Source: CAWCWN01 sp963799245 (GTDB lineage: Bacteria > Chloroflexota > Ktedonobacteria > Ktedonobacterales > Ktedonobacteraceae). From it: DNA of 64,000 nucleotides. The stretch covers positions 2,046,001 to 2,110,000 of the forward strand of contig CAWCWN010000003.1 of the NCBI GenBank assembly GCA_963799245.1. Reading direction: 5' to 3'. Position numbers and translations under genes: made by a program. Every line of letters begins with the position of its first letter. Positions within the stretch are counted from its first letter, which is position 1. The notes under the pieces are model-generated. The model did not search any database. It saw nothing but the letters and a program-made list of their open reading frames with translations, and was not told the DNA's origin. Shown here piece by piece: positions 8,963 through 16,910 of this stretch.

Positions 8963-10299
8963 CAGGGCTTCGCAAAAGTCGCAGTCAAGGTCAAAGCACC
9001 CAGGCGAGCGCCTCGTCAGGGTGAGAGGCGAAGCGACGGATTTGACGAGCAACGTTAGAGACCTGATGCGCATCCATCAACGAGAGCACCACCGTGTTCA
9101 GAACCGCGAGCATCTGGGCCACAGGCGGGAAGCGGACACCACAGCGATCCTCCCCTAGCGTAGCATCACGACGCCAGTGGAGACGATTTTCCACGGTCCA
9201 ATGGTCGCGAGTCACCTGCAAAAGCCGCTTTGGGGAACAACGTTGGGGCGAAAGACTTGTCCAGCCATACACCACCTCTGTACTGCTCTTGTCGCGGCTT
9301 GTGCGTTCTCGTTGCAAGCGAAAGACCTGCCCCACCTCGCCCCAGTCGCGGTAGATAGTCATTGAGATCAGGACTGGTGATGATCTGACGCCGTTCCAGG
9401 CGACCATGACCTTTCTCAAGGTGTTCAAAGGACTGCCAGGTGCGCCGATCGGCTTGCGCATCTTCAAAAAAGAGCTCCAAATCCGCCCGGGTGGCTGGCG
9501 TATTGTCCTTGATGAACACCACCACGTCGCCCCCTGCTCGTTGGACCAGACGACCAAACTCATGATAGCTTTGAGCTGCATCTGTGGTGAGAATGCGCCC
9601 TTTACACAGGGTTTCCGGAAGCCTGGGCTTGAGCGTGCTCACGCGCATTGTGCTCCAGAGCGATCGGACACTGCTGCAAGACAATGCCCGTGTGCACCTC
9701 ATAGACATGCAACACGTGCCTCTGCGGTTCTTCTCCCCCATAGGCCCGTTTGCCAGTCCCTTTGAGTGCTTTGCCATCAATGGCCAGGTGGACGCTGCGC
9801 TGGCTCGACTGCCCCACTAAACGGCTCGACTCCTCCCCACAGCGGTTTTGCGCCTCGCAGCGCACCAACCATGCCGCCAACTGGGCGTTCACCTGTTGGC
9901 TGTCCAGACGTGCCAGCACATATTTATAGGTATTGGCACAGGGCATGCGTTTCCAGGAGAGGTGCAATTGCTCGCGCAAGCGCTTTTCCTGATCGGCAAG
10001 CCATTCGCTGGCTCCCAAGAGGCTCTTCATTCCTGCCAGTTTCGCGAGCACCAGCAATACCAACAGGGTGGCCAAGTCATACCGTTTCCCTCGGGCTGCC
10101 CGTCCATCCACCAATTGCTGGCAGGCCTCATACAGCGAGGTGATTGCTTTCTCAACGCCTTCTTTGGCTTCCCTGATCTCTGGGATCAGTGTGGTATATT
10201 CCATAACGAGTCTCTCCTGAATGAAGTAGGTTTTAGTTCCTTTCATTCTACTGGATTGACTCTTCTTTGTTTCTTCTCCTCGACTTTTGCGAAGCCCTG
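8963..10299 (-). mobile_element. ISAs1-family insertion sequence, inactivated (1337 bp)
   Basis: CAGGGCTTCGCAAAAGTCG at 8963-8981 is the exact inverse of 10281-10299, giving 19-bp perfect terminal repeats. The transposase inside is frameshifted twice. No direct duplication is visible in the flanks (CAGTATTAGT versus TGGCTCTATT). A scrap of 68 bp separates the right end from the 13-bp repeat at 10368. Confidence 0.88.
8991..10204 (-). pseudogene. ISAs1-family transposase, two frameshifts
   Basis: Start ATG at 10204 (MEYTTLIPEI). The first segment carries the ISAs1 N-terminal domain (DGRAARGKRYDLATLLVLL) and the first catalytic Asp in LAIDGKALKG. A shift near 9630 moves to ETLCKGRILTTDAAQ with the second Asp. 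A shift near 9360 moves to the last part with VTRDHWTVENRLHW, which supplies the Glu and the typical HW pair. All three DDE residues are kept, but the frame is broken twice. The intact length would be about 400 aa, normal for the family. Confidence 0.87.
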
Positions 10300-10354
10300 T
10301 GGCTCTATTCGGCAGGGTTAGCGACATTTGCGGCTGAGGTTGGACAACGGGATA

Positions 10355-11113
10355 TCAATTCTGGCAATTGGCCCAGCCCATCTTAGACAAATTCCAATGT
10401 AGGTCGTCCTCGTGGAGATCCAGCCAGTATTTTCCAGTGATGGTATGCCCAATCGGGTAGCTGGCCTGCGTGTGCAGAACCATCTTGGGGTAACCGACGG
10501 TGCCAGAAGTGAAGTAGATCAGGCAGGGGTCATCGCTCTGCGTTTTGGGGCCGTTAAATGCGGCGGCGGCCGAGGAGGTGATGGTGTGGTAGCTCGTCCA
10601 GCCCTCTCGCTTCTCGCTCTCTGTACCACCCTCATCAGCCAGGATTGTGTATGTAATGGTCGGGCATGCGCTGCGTACCTGGTCAAACTTGTGCGCACCC
10701 TCCAGATCTGTAATGAAACCCTGCGCTTCCGCTATCTCGCAACGGAACTGGATATCATGCGGGGTCAGCAGTGTGGTGCATGGGATAGCGACAACCCCCA
10801 GCTTGATCAGACCCAGCACACTTTCCCACCACGCGGGGATACGGGGCAGCATTACCAGGACGCGATCACCTTTTTTAAGGCCTAAGGCAGCGAAGGCATT
10901 GGCGGCACGGCTGGACTGCTCGGCGAAATGCGCGAACGGTATGCTCTTCTCCTCGCCGCTCTGGCCCACCCAGAGCATGGCAAGTTTGTTGGGGTCAGAC
11001 GCCCAATTCCCTATGACATCGCTGGCAAAGTTAAATTGTGTGGGGACTTCGGGATGAAAATTCTGTCTTTCTGCTGCGTAATTGGTCATATTGGGGATCT
11101 TAGACGCAGTCAT
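10355..11113 (-). pseudogene. Acyl-CoA synthetase (MACS-type), N-terminal fragment
   Basis: The N-terminal 252 residues of the synthetase whose C-terminus lies at 3980-4926. The ATG at 11113 (MTASKIPNMTNYAAE) follows an AAAGGAG site. The P-loop YFTSGTVGYPKMVLHT is present. The frame ends with GWANCQN and stop, diverging from the paralogue exactly where the 13-bp repeat (10368-10380) sits. It lacks the adenylation core second half and the C-terminal lid, so it cannot act alone. Confidence 0.88.
10368..10380. repeat. Right 13-bp direct repeat flanking the inserted block
   Basis: TTGGCCCAGCCCA, partner of 4914-4926 (one mismatch). The gene's original sequence resumes here. Confidence 0.5.
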
Positions 11114-11467
11114 AAGCAGGACTCCTTTGCTGTACAGAAACACAACAGCCTTGTTGAGCTACCACTCTCATATCATACCAGGTACAATAAGCCTATACAT
11201 GGGGTGGGGAAAGCGTCGCCTGACGGCCCTGCTGCGCCTGCCCCCAATAGTACTAGCCCTAACTAAGGATAGCCTCCCTGGCGCATCCAGCGCGAGTGCC
11301 GCGCGTCACTTCTACAGCTCCCGATGAATTTACATGAGGTGCAATGATATGATTTGATATGCTACGAGCATGGATATCATAAAAAAGGCTACGCAGTAAA
11401 ATTTCCTCTGTTGCAAACGTGATAGATAGTAACTATCTTACCCAACCAAGGAGTGAAAGTTATTTGC
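11114..11467. other. Divergent intergenic region with short palindrome
   Basis: 354 bp between the divergent synthetase fragment and the glycosyltransferase gene, so promoters for both should lie here. A 15-bp palindrome AGATAGTAACTATCT sits at 11424-11438, close to the glycosyltransferase ribosome site. The half AGTAACTATCT recurs at 14559-14569 before msrB. Confidence 0.35.
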
Positions 11468-12178
11468 ATGACAACGAACAGCGTTGCAATTGTTATTCCG
11501 GCCTTGAATGAAGACGAAGCCCTCTCTCACCTGCTCGCGGAACTCCCCGCTGACCTGGCCCGGTGGATCATTGTGGTTGACAACAATAGTACGGATGCGA
11601 CGGCCTCTGTCGCGCGCGCCGCTGGAGCTGTCGTCGTAGGTGAGCTGCTGCGTGGCTATGGCAGAGCCTGCTGGCGTGGTTGTACTGCGGCTGCCGAGCT
11701 AGGAGCCGAACTTGTGATTTTTATGGACGGTGATGGCAGCGATGATCCGGCTGATCTACCCCGCATGCTGGCCCCGTTACTTGAGGGCCGCGCGGACCTG
11801 GTGGTGGGATCGCGTGTGAGCAAGCGCTCCGAGCGTGGCGCTATTCCGCCACAGGCACGCCTGGGCAACTACCTGGTCAGTCGTATGCTCAACCTTATGT
11901 ACGGTCTACATCTCCACGATATTGGTTCGTTTCGCGTTGTGCGGCGAGACGTACTAGAAGCATTGCGGATGCAGGAGATGACCTTTGGCTGGCCTGTGGA
12001 AATGCTCGTCAAAGCAGCGCGGGCGCGTTACCGTATTGTGGAGGTCCCGCTGCACTATCGCCGCCGCACTCATGGCCGCTCCAAGGTTGCGGGCACACTG
12101 GCGGGAAGCGTAAAAGCGGCGTATTACATGCTGTGGACGACGGCGCGCTACGCTGGAGGCAGGAGGGACTATGTCTGA
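11468..12178 (+). CDS. Family 2 glycosyltransferase (rSAM-associated transferase 2-like)
   Basis: A 236-aa GT-A fold enzyme. The nucleotide-sugar site is clear: VAIVIPALNE at the N-terminus, VDNNSTDAT, and the metal-binding DGDGSDDP. A C-terminal HYRRRTHGRSKV motif resembles dolichol-phosphate-mannose synthase-like GT2 proteins. There is no membrane segment, so it is likely cytosolic or peripheral. The ATG at 11468 is preferred over a GTG at 11453 that overlaps the AAGGAG site. The last 8 bp overlap the next gene, a DUF2064 transferase, and a radical SAM gene follows: this trio recurs in bacteria as the rSAM/selenodomain-associated or arsenosugar-type cluster. Acceptor unknown. Confidence 0.82.
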   Translation: MTTNSVAIVIPALNEDEALSHLLAELPADLARWIIVVDNNSTDATASVARAAGAVVVGELLRGYGRACWRGCTAAAELGAELVIFMDGDGSDDPADLPRMLAPLLEGRADLVVGSRVSKRSERGAIPPQARLGNYLVSRMLNLMYGLHLHDIGSFRVVRRDVLEALRMQEMTFGWPVEMLVKAARARYRIVEVPLHYRRRTHGRSKVAGTLAGSVKAAYYMLWTTARYAGGRRDYV

Positions 12179-12866
12179 TACGGCGCTGGTGATTATGGCT
12201 CGCTATCCAGAAGAGGGCAGGCTCAAGACGCGCCTGGCCGCAGGCCTTGGAACGGCAGCCACGCTCGCACTCTACCAGGCCTTTCTTACCGATCTGGCGC
12301 GGCGCTTCGCGGGGGGAGACTGTGACCTGCACTGGGCCTACACCCCTGCCGCCGCTGATTTTGATACACGTGTCGCGAGGCTCGCAGATGTGGATGCTGC
12401 GCTGTGGAGCTGCTTTGCGCAGCAGGGGGACGAACTGGCTGAGCGCCTGTACTATGCCTTCTGCATGACATCTGCTCGCCGTTTTCATAAGACGGTACTC
12501 ATCGGCTCCGATTCGCCTCAAATCTGCCCGGTTGTAATCGCGCAGGCCCGCCAGGAGCTGAACAACGTTGATGTCGTGCTGGGCCCGTCCGAAGACGGGG
12601 GCTACTATCTCATCGCCATGCGCGAGCCGCACGATGTTTTTCGCGGCATCCCTATGAGTACAGAACATGTACTGCGCATGACGCTGGAGAGGGCCCGCTC
12701 CCTGAGACTCAGCGTGCGGCTGTTGGAGCCGCTTTTAGATGTTGATGAGCTGCCGGACCTCGTCCGCCTGTCTCACCTGCTACAGGAAGATCAGGCGCTG
12801 GCGCCTGCTACCGCAGCCTGGCTGGCATCTCATATGCCAGCTTATTGCCTAAAGGAGACGATATGA
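12171..12866 (+). CDS. DUF2064 / TIGR04282-type glycosyltransferase (rSAM-associated transferase 1)
   Basis: A 231-aa protein with a nucleotidyltransferase-like Rossmann core: ALVIMARYPEEGRLKTRL at the N-terminus, LIGSDSP in the middle, and LGPSEDGGYYLIAM, the signature block of the DUF2064 family. Family members sit beside GT2 transferases and radical SAM enzymes and are proposed to transfer sugars to a small molecule. Coupling is tight: the start overlaps the GT2 gene by 8 bp, and its TGA overlaps the next ATG (ATGA at 12863-12866). Confidence 0.85.
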   Translation: MSDTALVIMARYPEEGRLKTRLAAGLGTAATLALYQAFLTDLARRFAGGDCDLHWAYTPAAADFDTRVARLADVDAALWSCFAQQGDELAERLYYAFCMTSARRFHKTVLIGSDSPQICPVVIAQARQELNNVDVVLGPSEDGGYYLIAMREPHDVFRGIPMSTEHVLRMTLERARSLRLSVRLLEPLLDVDELPDLVRLSHLLQEDQALAPATAAWLASHMPAYCLKETI

Positions 12867-13872
12867 CCACGCTAGCCGTCGCGACGTTGCCACGTTCTAT
12901 CTATATCGAACCAACCAGCCGCTGTAATGAACTGTGCCAGCAATGCCCACGCACCCTTCTCTCACGCGAAGATGATCGCGATCTGAGCTTTGAGAAATTC
13001 CGTTATAATCGTCGATCAGTTCCCTGTGCTGGATCGCGTCGTCTTACACGGCCTGGGCGAGCCATTGCTCAATAAAGACCTGCCACTTATGATTAGCTAC
13101 CTGAAAGAGCGCGGAACCTATGTGCTCTTCAATTCCAATGGCATTCTGCGCACGACGCAAGCGCGGCCAGGCACTTATCGATGCCGGGCTGGATGAGTAT
13201 CGTCTCTCGATGGATGGCTCAACACGCGAGACCTATGCCCATGTGCGAGGCGTGGACGCTTTCGACAAAATCTGGCGCAATATCCGGGCCTTTGCCACCA
13301 TGTTGAAGGAGCAAAACGCCAGCTAAGCCGGCCGTCTCGCTCTGGTTCACCGCCATGCGCGAGAACATCCACGAGCTTGCCGGGCCTGGTCGAGCTGGCG
13401 AGCGAGAATGGCATGCGCGAAATCTATATGCAGCGCCTGGTCTATTTTGAACAGGGCCTGGCGGCTTCCGAGCAGGCCCTGTTTCACCGCGCGACACCCG
13501 CAGAACTGACCTGATGCATCGCTGTGAGCAGATGTGTCAAGAGCGAGGCATCACTTTTAATGCGGCCGGCGCCGCTCGCCAATGGAGAGTATTGCGCGAG
13601 ATTTTTCGGCGAGCGACCGTGGTCGGGCTGTCGCCGTCCATACACACTGACCTATATTACCTCGAGCGGCAATGTGCTCTCATGTTGCTTTGCCCCCTTT
13701 GGACATAAAAGCGCGCGAGAATACCAAGCAGGAACGGGTGCTGGGTAATGTCTTTCAGGAGCCGATAGAGCGTATCTGGCAGGGCGAGCGCTACACGGCT
13801 TTCCGCCAGGCCTTTGAGAGCGATGCGCCCGCGAAACACTGCGCGCAGTGCGGGCTCAATTGGAGTTATTAG
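12863..13872 (+). pseudogene. Radical SAM/SPASM protein with seven single-base frameshifts
   Basis: ATG 12863 follows AAAGGAG. The radical SAM cluster motif is CNELCQQC (CxxxCxxC) near residue 20, then VLHGLGEPLLNKDL and FNSNGIL in a second frame. LIDAGLDEYRLSMDGST follows in a third, and EIYMQRLVYFEQG in another. A SPASM-like tail, CRRPYTLTYITSSGNVLSCC, and KHCAQCGLNW close the protein at 13872. Frames change near 13005, 13167, 13324, 13380, 13510, 13575 and 13735. Six are one-base insertions and one is a deletion. The repaired protein is about 336 aa and lacks other stops. The enzyme would use a 4Fe-4S cluster and SAM to modify a substrate, likely upstream of the two transferases encoded just before it. 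Confidence 0.8.
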
Positions 13873-13943
13873 TACGGCGAACAGCCGGGGCTACCTGGCC
13901 GGGACTGCGCAGTCCCGGCCGTATGCAGGAGTCGGGTGAAGTT

Positions 13944-14378
13944 ATGCAGTCAGTAGCGTGGTTGGAATTCTACTACTTTGAGAAGTATATCCTGGAAGTC
14001 TCCATCGCGACGCTGGAAAGGGGGGGAGTCACTTCAAAAGTGAACGGCTATCAATTCCTGGACCCCCTTGATGCCTGGGGCCTGCCAAAATATCCCGATA
14101 GAACACTCATTCTCCCCCCCGGATCCGACCTTTCTCAGGGGATAAGAGCCTTTATCGAGCGCAACGATGCGTATTTAAGAGAGCCGGATTGCTGGCTTGG
14201 CACCTGGATCGATCCCGCCAGCGGCATGTGCTACCTTGACGTCACAACTATTTGTTCTGGCCTGGAAGAGGCTAAACGCACGGCCCTTGCGTTTAGCCAG
14301 GAGGGGCGGCGCAGGATAGTCGCACTCTATAACTTCAAACACGAGCAGACGATCTATTTGCAGGATAATTGCCGCTAG
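13944..14378 (+). CDS. Hypothetical protein, 144 aa
   Basis: Start ATG 13944 (MQSVAWLEFYYFEKY) is chosen; an ATG at 13923 is also in frame. The protein is soluble and aromatic-rich, with no recognised motif. There is an LPPGSDLSQGIRAFIERND helix and CYLDVTT and RRIVALYNF strands, suggesting a small alpha/beta protein. It follows the radical SAM gene by 71 bp and may be part of that operon. Function not inferred. Confidence 0.6.
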   Translation: MQSVAWLEFYYFEKYILEVSIATLERGGVTSKVNGYQFLDPLDAWGLPKYPDRTLILPPGSDLSQGIRAFIERNDAYLREPDCWLGTWIDPASGMCYLDVTTICSGLEEAKRTALAFSQEGRRRIVALYNFKHEQTIYLQDNCR

Positions 14379-14617
14379 AATGCTTACTCTATACTACCAG
14401 CGCGGTATATTTATTCTTCCTGCTCGGCGGCGAGCGCGCCTTTGAAAAATGAGCTGAAGCCTGCCTGGAACAAATACCTGCTGCATAGTGTTTTCCTCTA
14501 TGGAGAGATAGTGTAATCGAAAAAATGCGCAGGAACGCCTCAATAGGCGTGCTTGTGAGTAACTATCTACCATCCATAACGACTTGCCGCCTGCTTGCAG
14601 GTGAGAAGGGAAATAGT

Positions 14618-15037
14618 ATGAGCGATCTAAAAAACAGGTCTGAAAGCTATTGGAAAGAGAAACTGACACCTGAACAGTACAAAGTGGTGCGTCAAAAGGG
14701 GACCGAGCGAGCGTTTACGGGAACCCTCTATAATAACCATGCTAAGGGCATGTATGAGTGCGTTGCCTGCGGGCAGGCGCTCTTCTCCTCAGATACCAAA
14801 TTTGACTCGGGCACCGGCTGGCCAAGCTTTGACAGGCCAGTAAACCGCGAGCACGTCGAATTACATGAGGACAATTCATTCTTCATGCGGCGCACGGAGG
14901 TGACGTGTAAAAATTGTGGCGCGCACCTCGGCCATGTCTTCGATGACGGCCCCAGGGAGACAACAGGAGAGCGCTATTGCATAAATTCTGTCGCGCTGAA
15001 CTTTCGGCCGGCTGAGGAAGAGAAATTGGGGAGGTAA
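14618..15037 (+). CDS. msrB: Peptide-methionine (R)-S-oxide reductase
   Basis: A 139-aa MsrB, which reduces methionine-R-sulfoxide in proteins using thioredoxin. The structural zinc pairs CVAC and CKNC are present, along with GTGWPSF, GAHLGHVFDDGP and the catalytic Cys in ERYCINSVAL. The ATG at 14618 has GAGAAGGG 7 bases upstream; a longer frame from 14525 has no family-like sequence. The next gene (comB) begins 1 bp after the stop, so the two are co-transcribed. Confidence 0.95.
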   Translation: MSDLKNRSESYWKEKLTPEQYKVVRQKGTERAFTGTLYNNHAKGMYECVACGQALFSSDTKFDSGTGWPSFDRPVNREHVELHEDNSFFMRRTEVTCKNCGAHLGHVFDDGPRETTGERYCINSVALNFRPAEEEKLGR

Positions 15038-15038
15038 C

Positions 15039-15788
15039 GTGTACCTGAACGTCTTCTTTACGCCGGCCGCGATCGTCAGTGAGGCTGGCCGGCCAGGTGA
15101 TGTCTATATCGTAATTGATATCATTCGTGCCACCACCACGATCGCGGTAATGTTTAACCAGGGAGCCAGGCGCGTGCTCGCGGCTCCCAGTATTGAGATG
15201 GCGCAGGCGGCGGCCGGGCTGGTTCCTGGCCGCCTGCTCTGCGGCGAGCGCAATGCCAGGACTATTCCAGGCTTCGACTACGGTAATTCACCGGCTGAAT
15301 TTTCACGCCTGGACCTGCGTGGGCGTGAAATGATTTTGGTCACCACCAATGGTACGCGGGCCTTACACGCCTGCCCTGCAACGGGCGTCTGCCTGGCGGG
15401 AAGCCTCTACAATGCCAGGGCCGTCACGTCACATGCCCTGGCGCTGGCGCGCGAGCATGAGAGCAATATTTTCCTGGTGTGCGCGGGTGAGCTGGCATAC
15501 TTTGCCCTTGATGACGCCGTCTGCGCGGGCTACCTCGCCCAGGAACTACAGGCGCAACAGGGTACGTCGCTGCAGTTACACGAAAGTGTACTGGCAGCTC
15601 TTGCGATCTATCAGGCCTATCAGCCACCAAAGGTGCTGGAGTACTGTAATTCTGCCGCCAGCGTTATTGCGGCAGGTTTACAGGCTGATACTGACTTTTG
15701 CATGCGCATCAACGGGAGCGAGAGCGTTGCCCTGGTCACAGGGAGGGAGCCTGAAACAGACCTGCTGTACCTGGAAAAAGCGCAGTAA
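15039..15788 (+). CDS. comB: 2-phosphosulfolactate phosphatase (ComB family)
   Basis: A 249-aa product starting at GTG 15039, which overlaps no other signal and follows msrB at once. Family motifs include VIDIIRATTTIAVM (metal-binding Asp region), LLCGERN, GNSP and LVTTNGTRAL. ComB hydrolyses 2-phosphosulfolactate to sulfolactate in coenzyme M-type pathways, but homologues occur widely in bacteria without coenzyme M, where the substrate is uncertain. No other coenzyme M genes are visible. Confidence 0.88.
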   Translation: MYLNVFFTPAAIVSEAGRPGDVYIVIDIIRATTTIAVMFNQGARRVLAAPSIEMAQAAAGLVPGRLLCGERNARTIPGFDYGNSPAEFSRLDLRGREMILVTTNGTRALHACPATGVCLAGSLYNARAVTSHALALAREHESNIFLVCAGELAYFALDDAVCAGYLAQELQAQQGTSLQLHESVLAALAIYQAYQPPKVLEYCNSAASVIAAGLQADTDFCMRINGSESVALVTGREPETDLLYLEKAQ

Positions 15789-15800
15789 CTGCTGCGCTTT
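15777..15800 (+). terminator. Hairpin overlapping the comB stop
   Basis: AAAGCGCAG (15777-15785) pairs with CTGCGCTTT (15792-15800), with the stop codon in the loop. It may terminate the msrB-comB transcript; the U-tract is only three bases. Confidence 0.45.
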
Positions 15801-15829
15801 CGACTGCAGCAGCATCTACGTACGGCCGC

Positions 15830-16807
15830 TCAGTCTATCTGCACGATCAACTTGCCGAAATTTTTATTTTCGCTCATTGCTTCGTGGGCCGCAGCGATCT
15901 CCTGCAGGGCGTATACCCGCTCAATGATCGGCTTGACTTTGCCGCTGGCCAGCAGTGGCAGCACGCTTGTGGCAAAGCGACGGGTCGCCGCCAGCTTTTC
16001 TTCCAGGGTGCGTGTGCGCAGGGTGCAGCCGCGCAGTGAAATGCGCTTAGCCATGAGCAGTGCTAGGTTCACATTGGCCTGCGCTCCTCCCATAGTCGCC
16101 AGAAAGACGATGCGCCCCCAGGTAGTCAGTGCCTGCACATTCTGCTCGAGGTAGAGGGCGCCGACAAAATCCAGGACAACATGCACACCGGCGCCCTGTG
16201 TCAAGCGCTTGACCTGCTCGGCGAAGTTCTGGTTGGAGAGGCCATAATCCAATCCCAGTTGCGCGGCCCGCCGCAATTTATCAGCGGTGCGCGACGTCCC
16301 AAAGGTAGTGGCTCCGGTCGCATGAGCAAGCTGGATCGCGGCCGTGCCGACGCCGCTGCCGGCTGCATGGATCAGTACACGCTCGCCCATCTGCAGACCG
16401 GCTTGCGCAAAGAGGGCGTCATCGGCCGTAATGAATGCCTCCGGAATGGCCGCGGCCTGCACAAAATCCAGGTTGGCCGGGATCTCGACGGGCATGCCTT
16501 CGTGGGCCAGGATATATTCTGCCTGGCTACCGCCTCCTGCCAGGCCCATGACACGCTGGCCCGGTTGCCACATCTGTACCAGTGGACCAATGGCGTCGAC
16601 CTCGCCGGCGAATTCGAGCCCCGGGATATCTGAGGGTGAGTCGGGAGGGGCAGGATATGAGCCCGCTCGCTGTGCTAAATCCGCGCGATTGAGGCCTGCC
16701 GCCCGTACGCGCACGCGTACATAATCGCCAACTGGCTCTGGTCTGGGTACATCCTGTATTTCTAGTACCTCAGGGCCACCTGGCCTGGTGATGATGACTG
16801 CCCGCAT
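15830..16807 (-). CDS. NAD(P)H:quinone oxidoreductase, zinc-independent MDR family (PIG3-like)
   Basis: A 325-aa medium-chain dehydrogenase/reductase. GLNRADLAQRAGSYP and GLEFAGEV at the N-terminus are characteristic of the TP53I3/PIG3 quinone reductase group. The zinc-ligand Cys/His set of alcohol dehydrogenases is missing. The NADPH Rossmann motif is AAGSGVGTAAIQLA. It should reduce quinones one electron at a time in the cytosol. ATG 16807 (MRAVIITRPGGPEV) has AGGAG upstream; a longer frame to 16888 lacks support. It is convergent with comB and stands alone. Confidence 0.88.
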   Translation of the reverse strand: MRAVIITRPGGPEVLEIQDVPRPEPVGDYVRVRVRAAGLNRADLAQRAGSYPAPPDSPSDIPGLEFAGEVDAIGPLVQMWQPGQRVMGLAGGGSQAEYILAHEGMPVEIPANLDFVQAAAIPEAFITADDALFAQAGLQMGERVLIHAAGSGVGTAAIQLAHATGATTFGTSRTADKLRRAAQLGLDYGLSNQNFAEQVKRLTQGAGVHVVLDFVGALYLEQNVQALTTWGRIVFLATMGGAQANVNLALLMAKRISLRGCTLRTRTLEEKLAATRRFATSVLPLLASGKVKPIIERVYALQEIAAAHEAMSENKNFGKLIVQID

Positions 16808-16910
16808 GGTTGATAGTCGCTCCTCTCTGTACATAAAAGGCAGGTAGTTCGGTCTGGTGAGATGCAACTGTGGTAGCGGCTCAGGCAACAGAGGACCAGA
16901 GAGAATAGGC

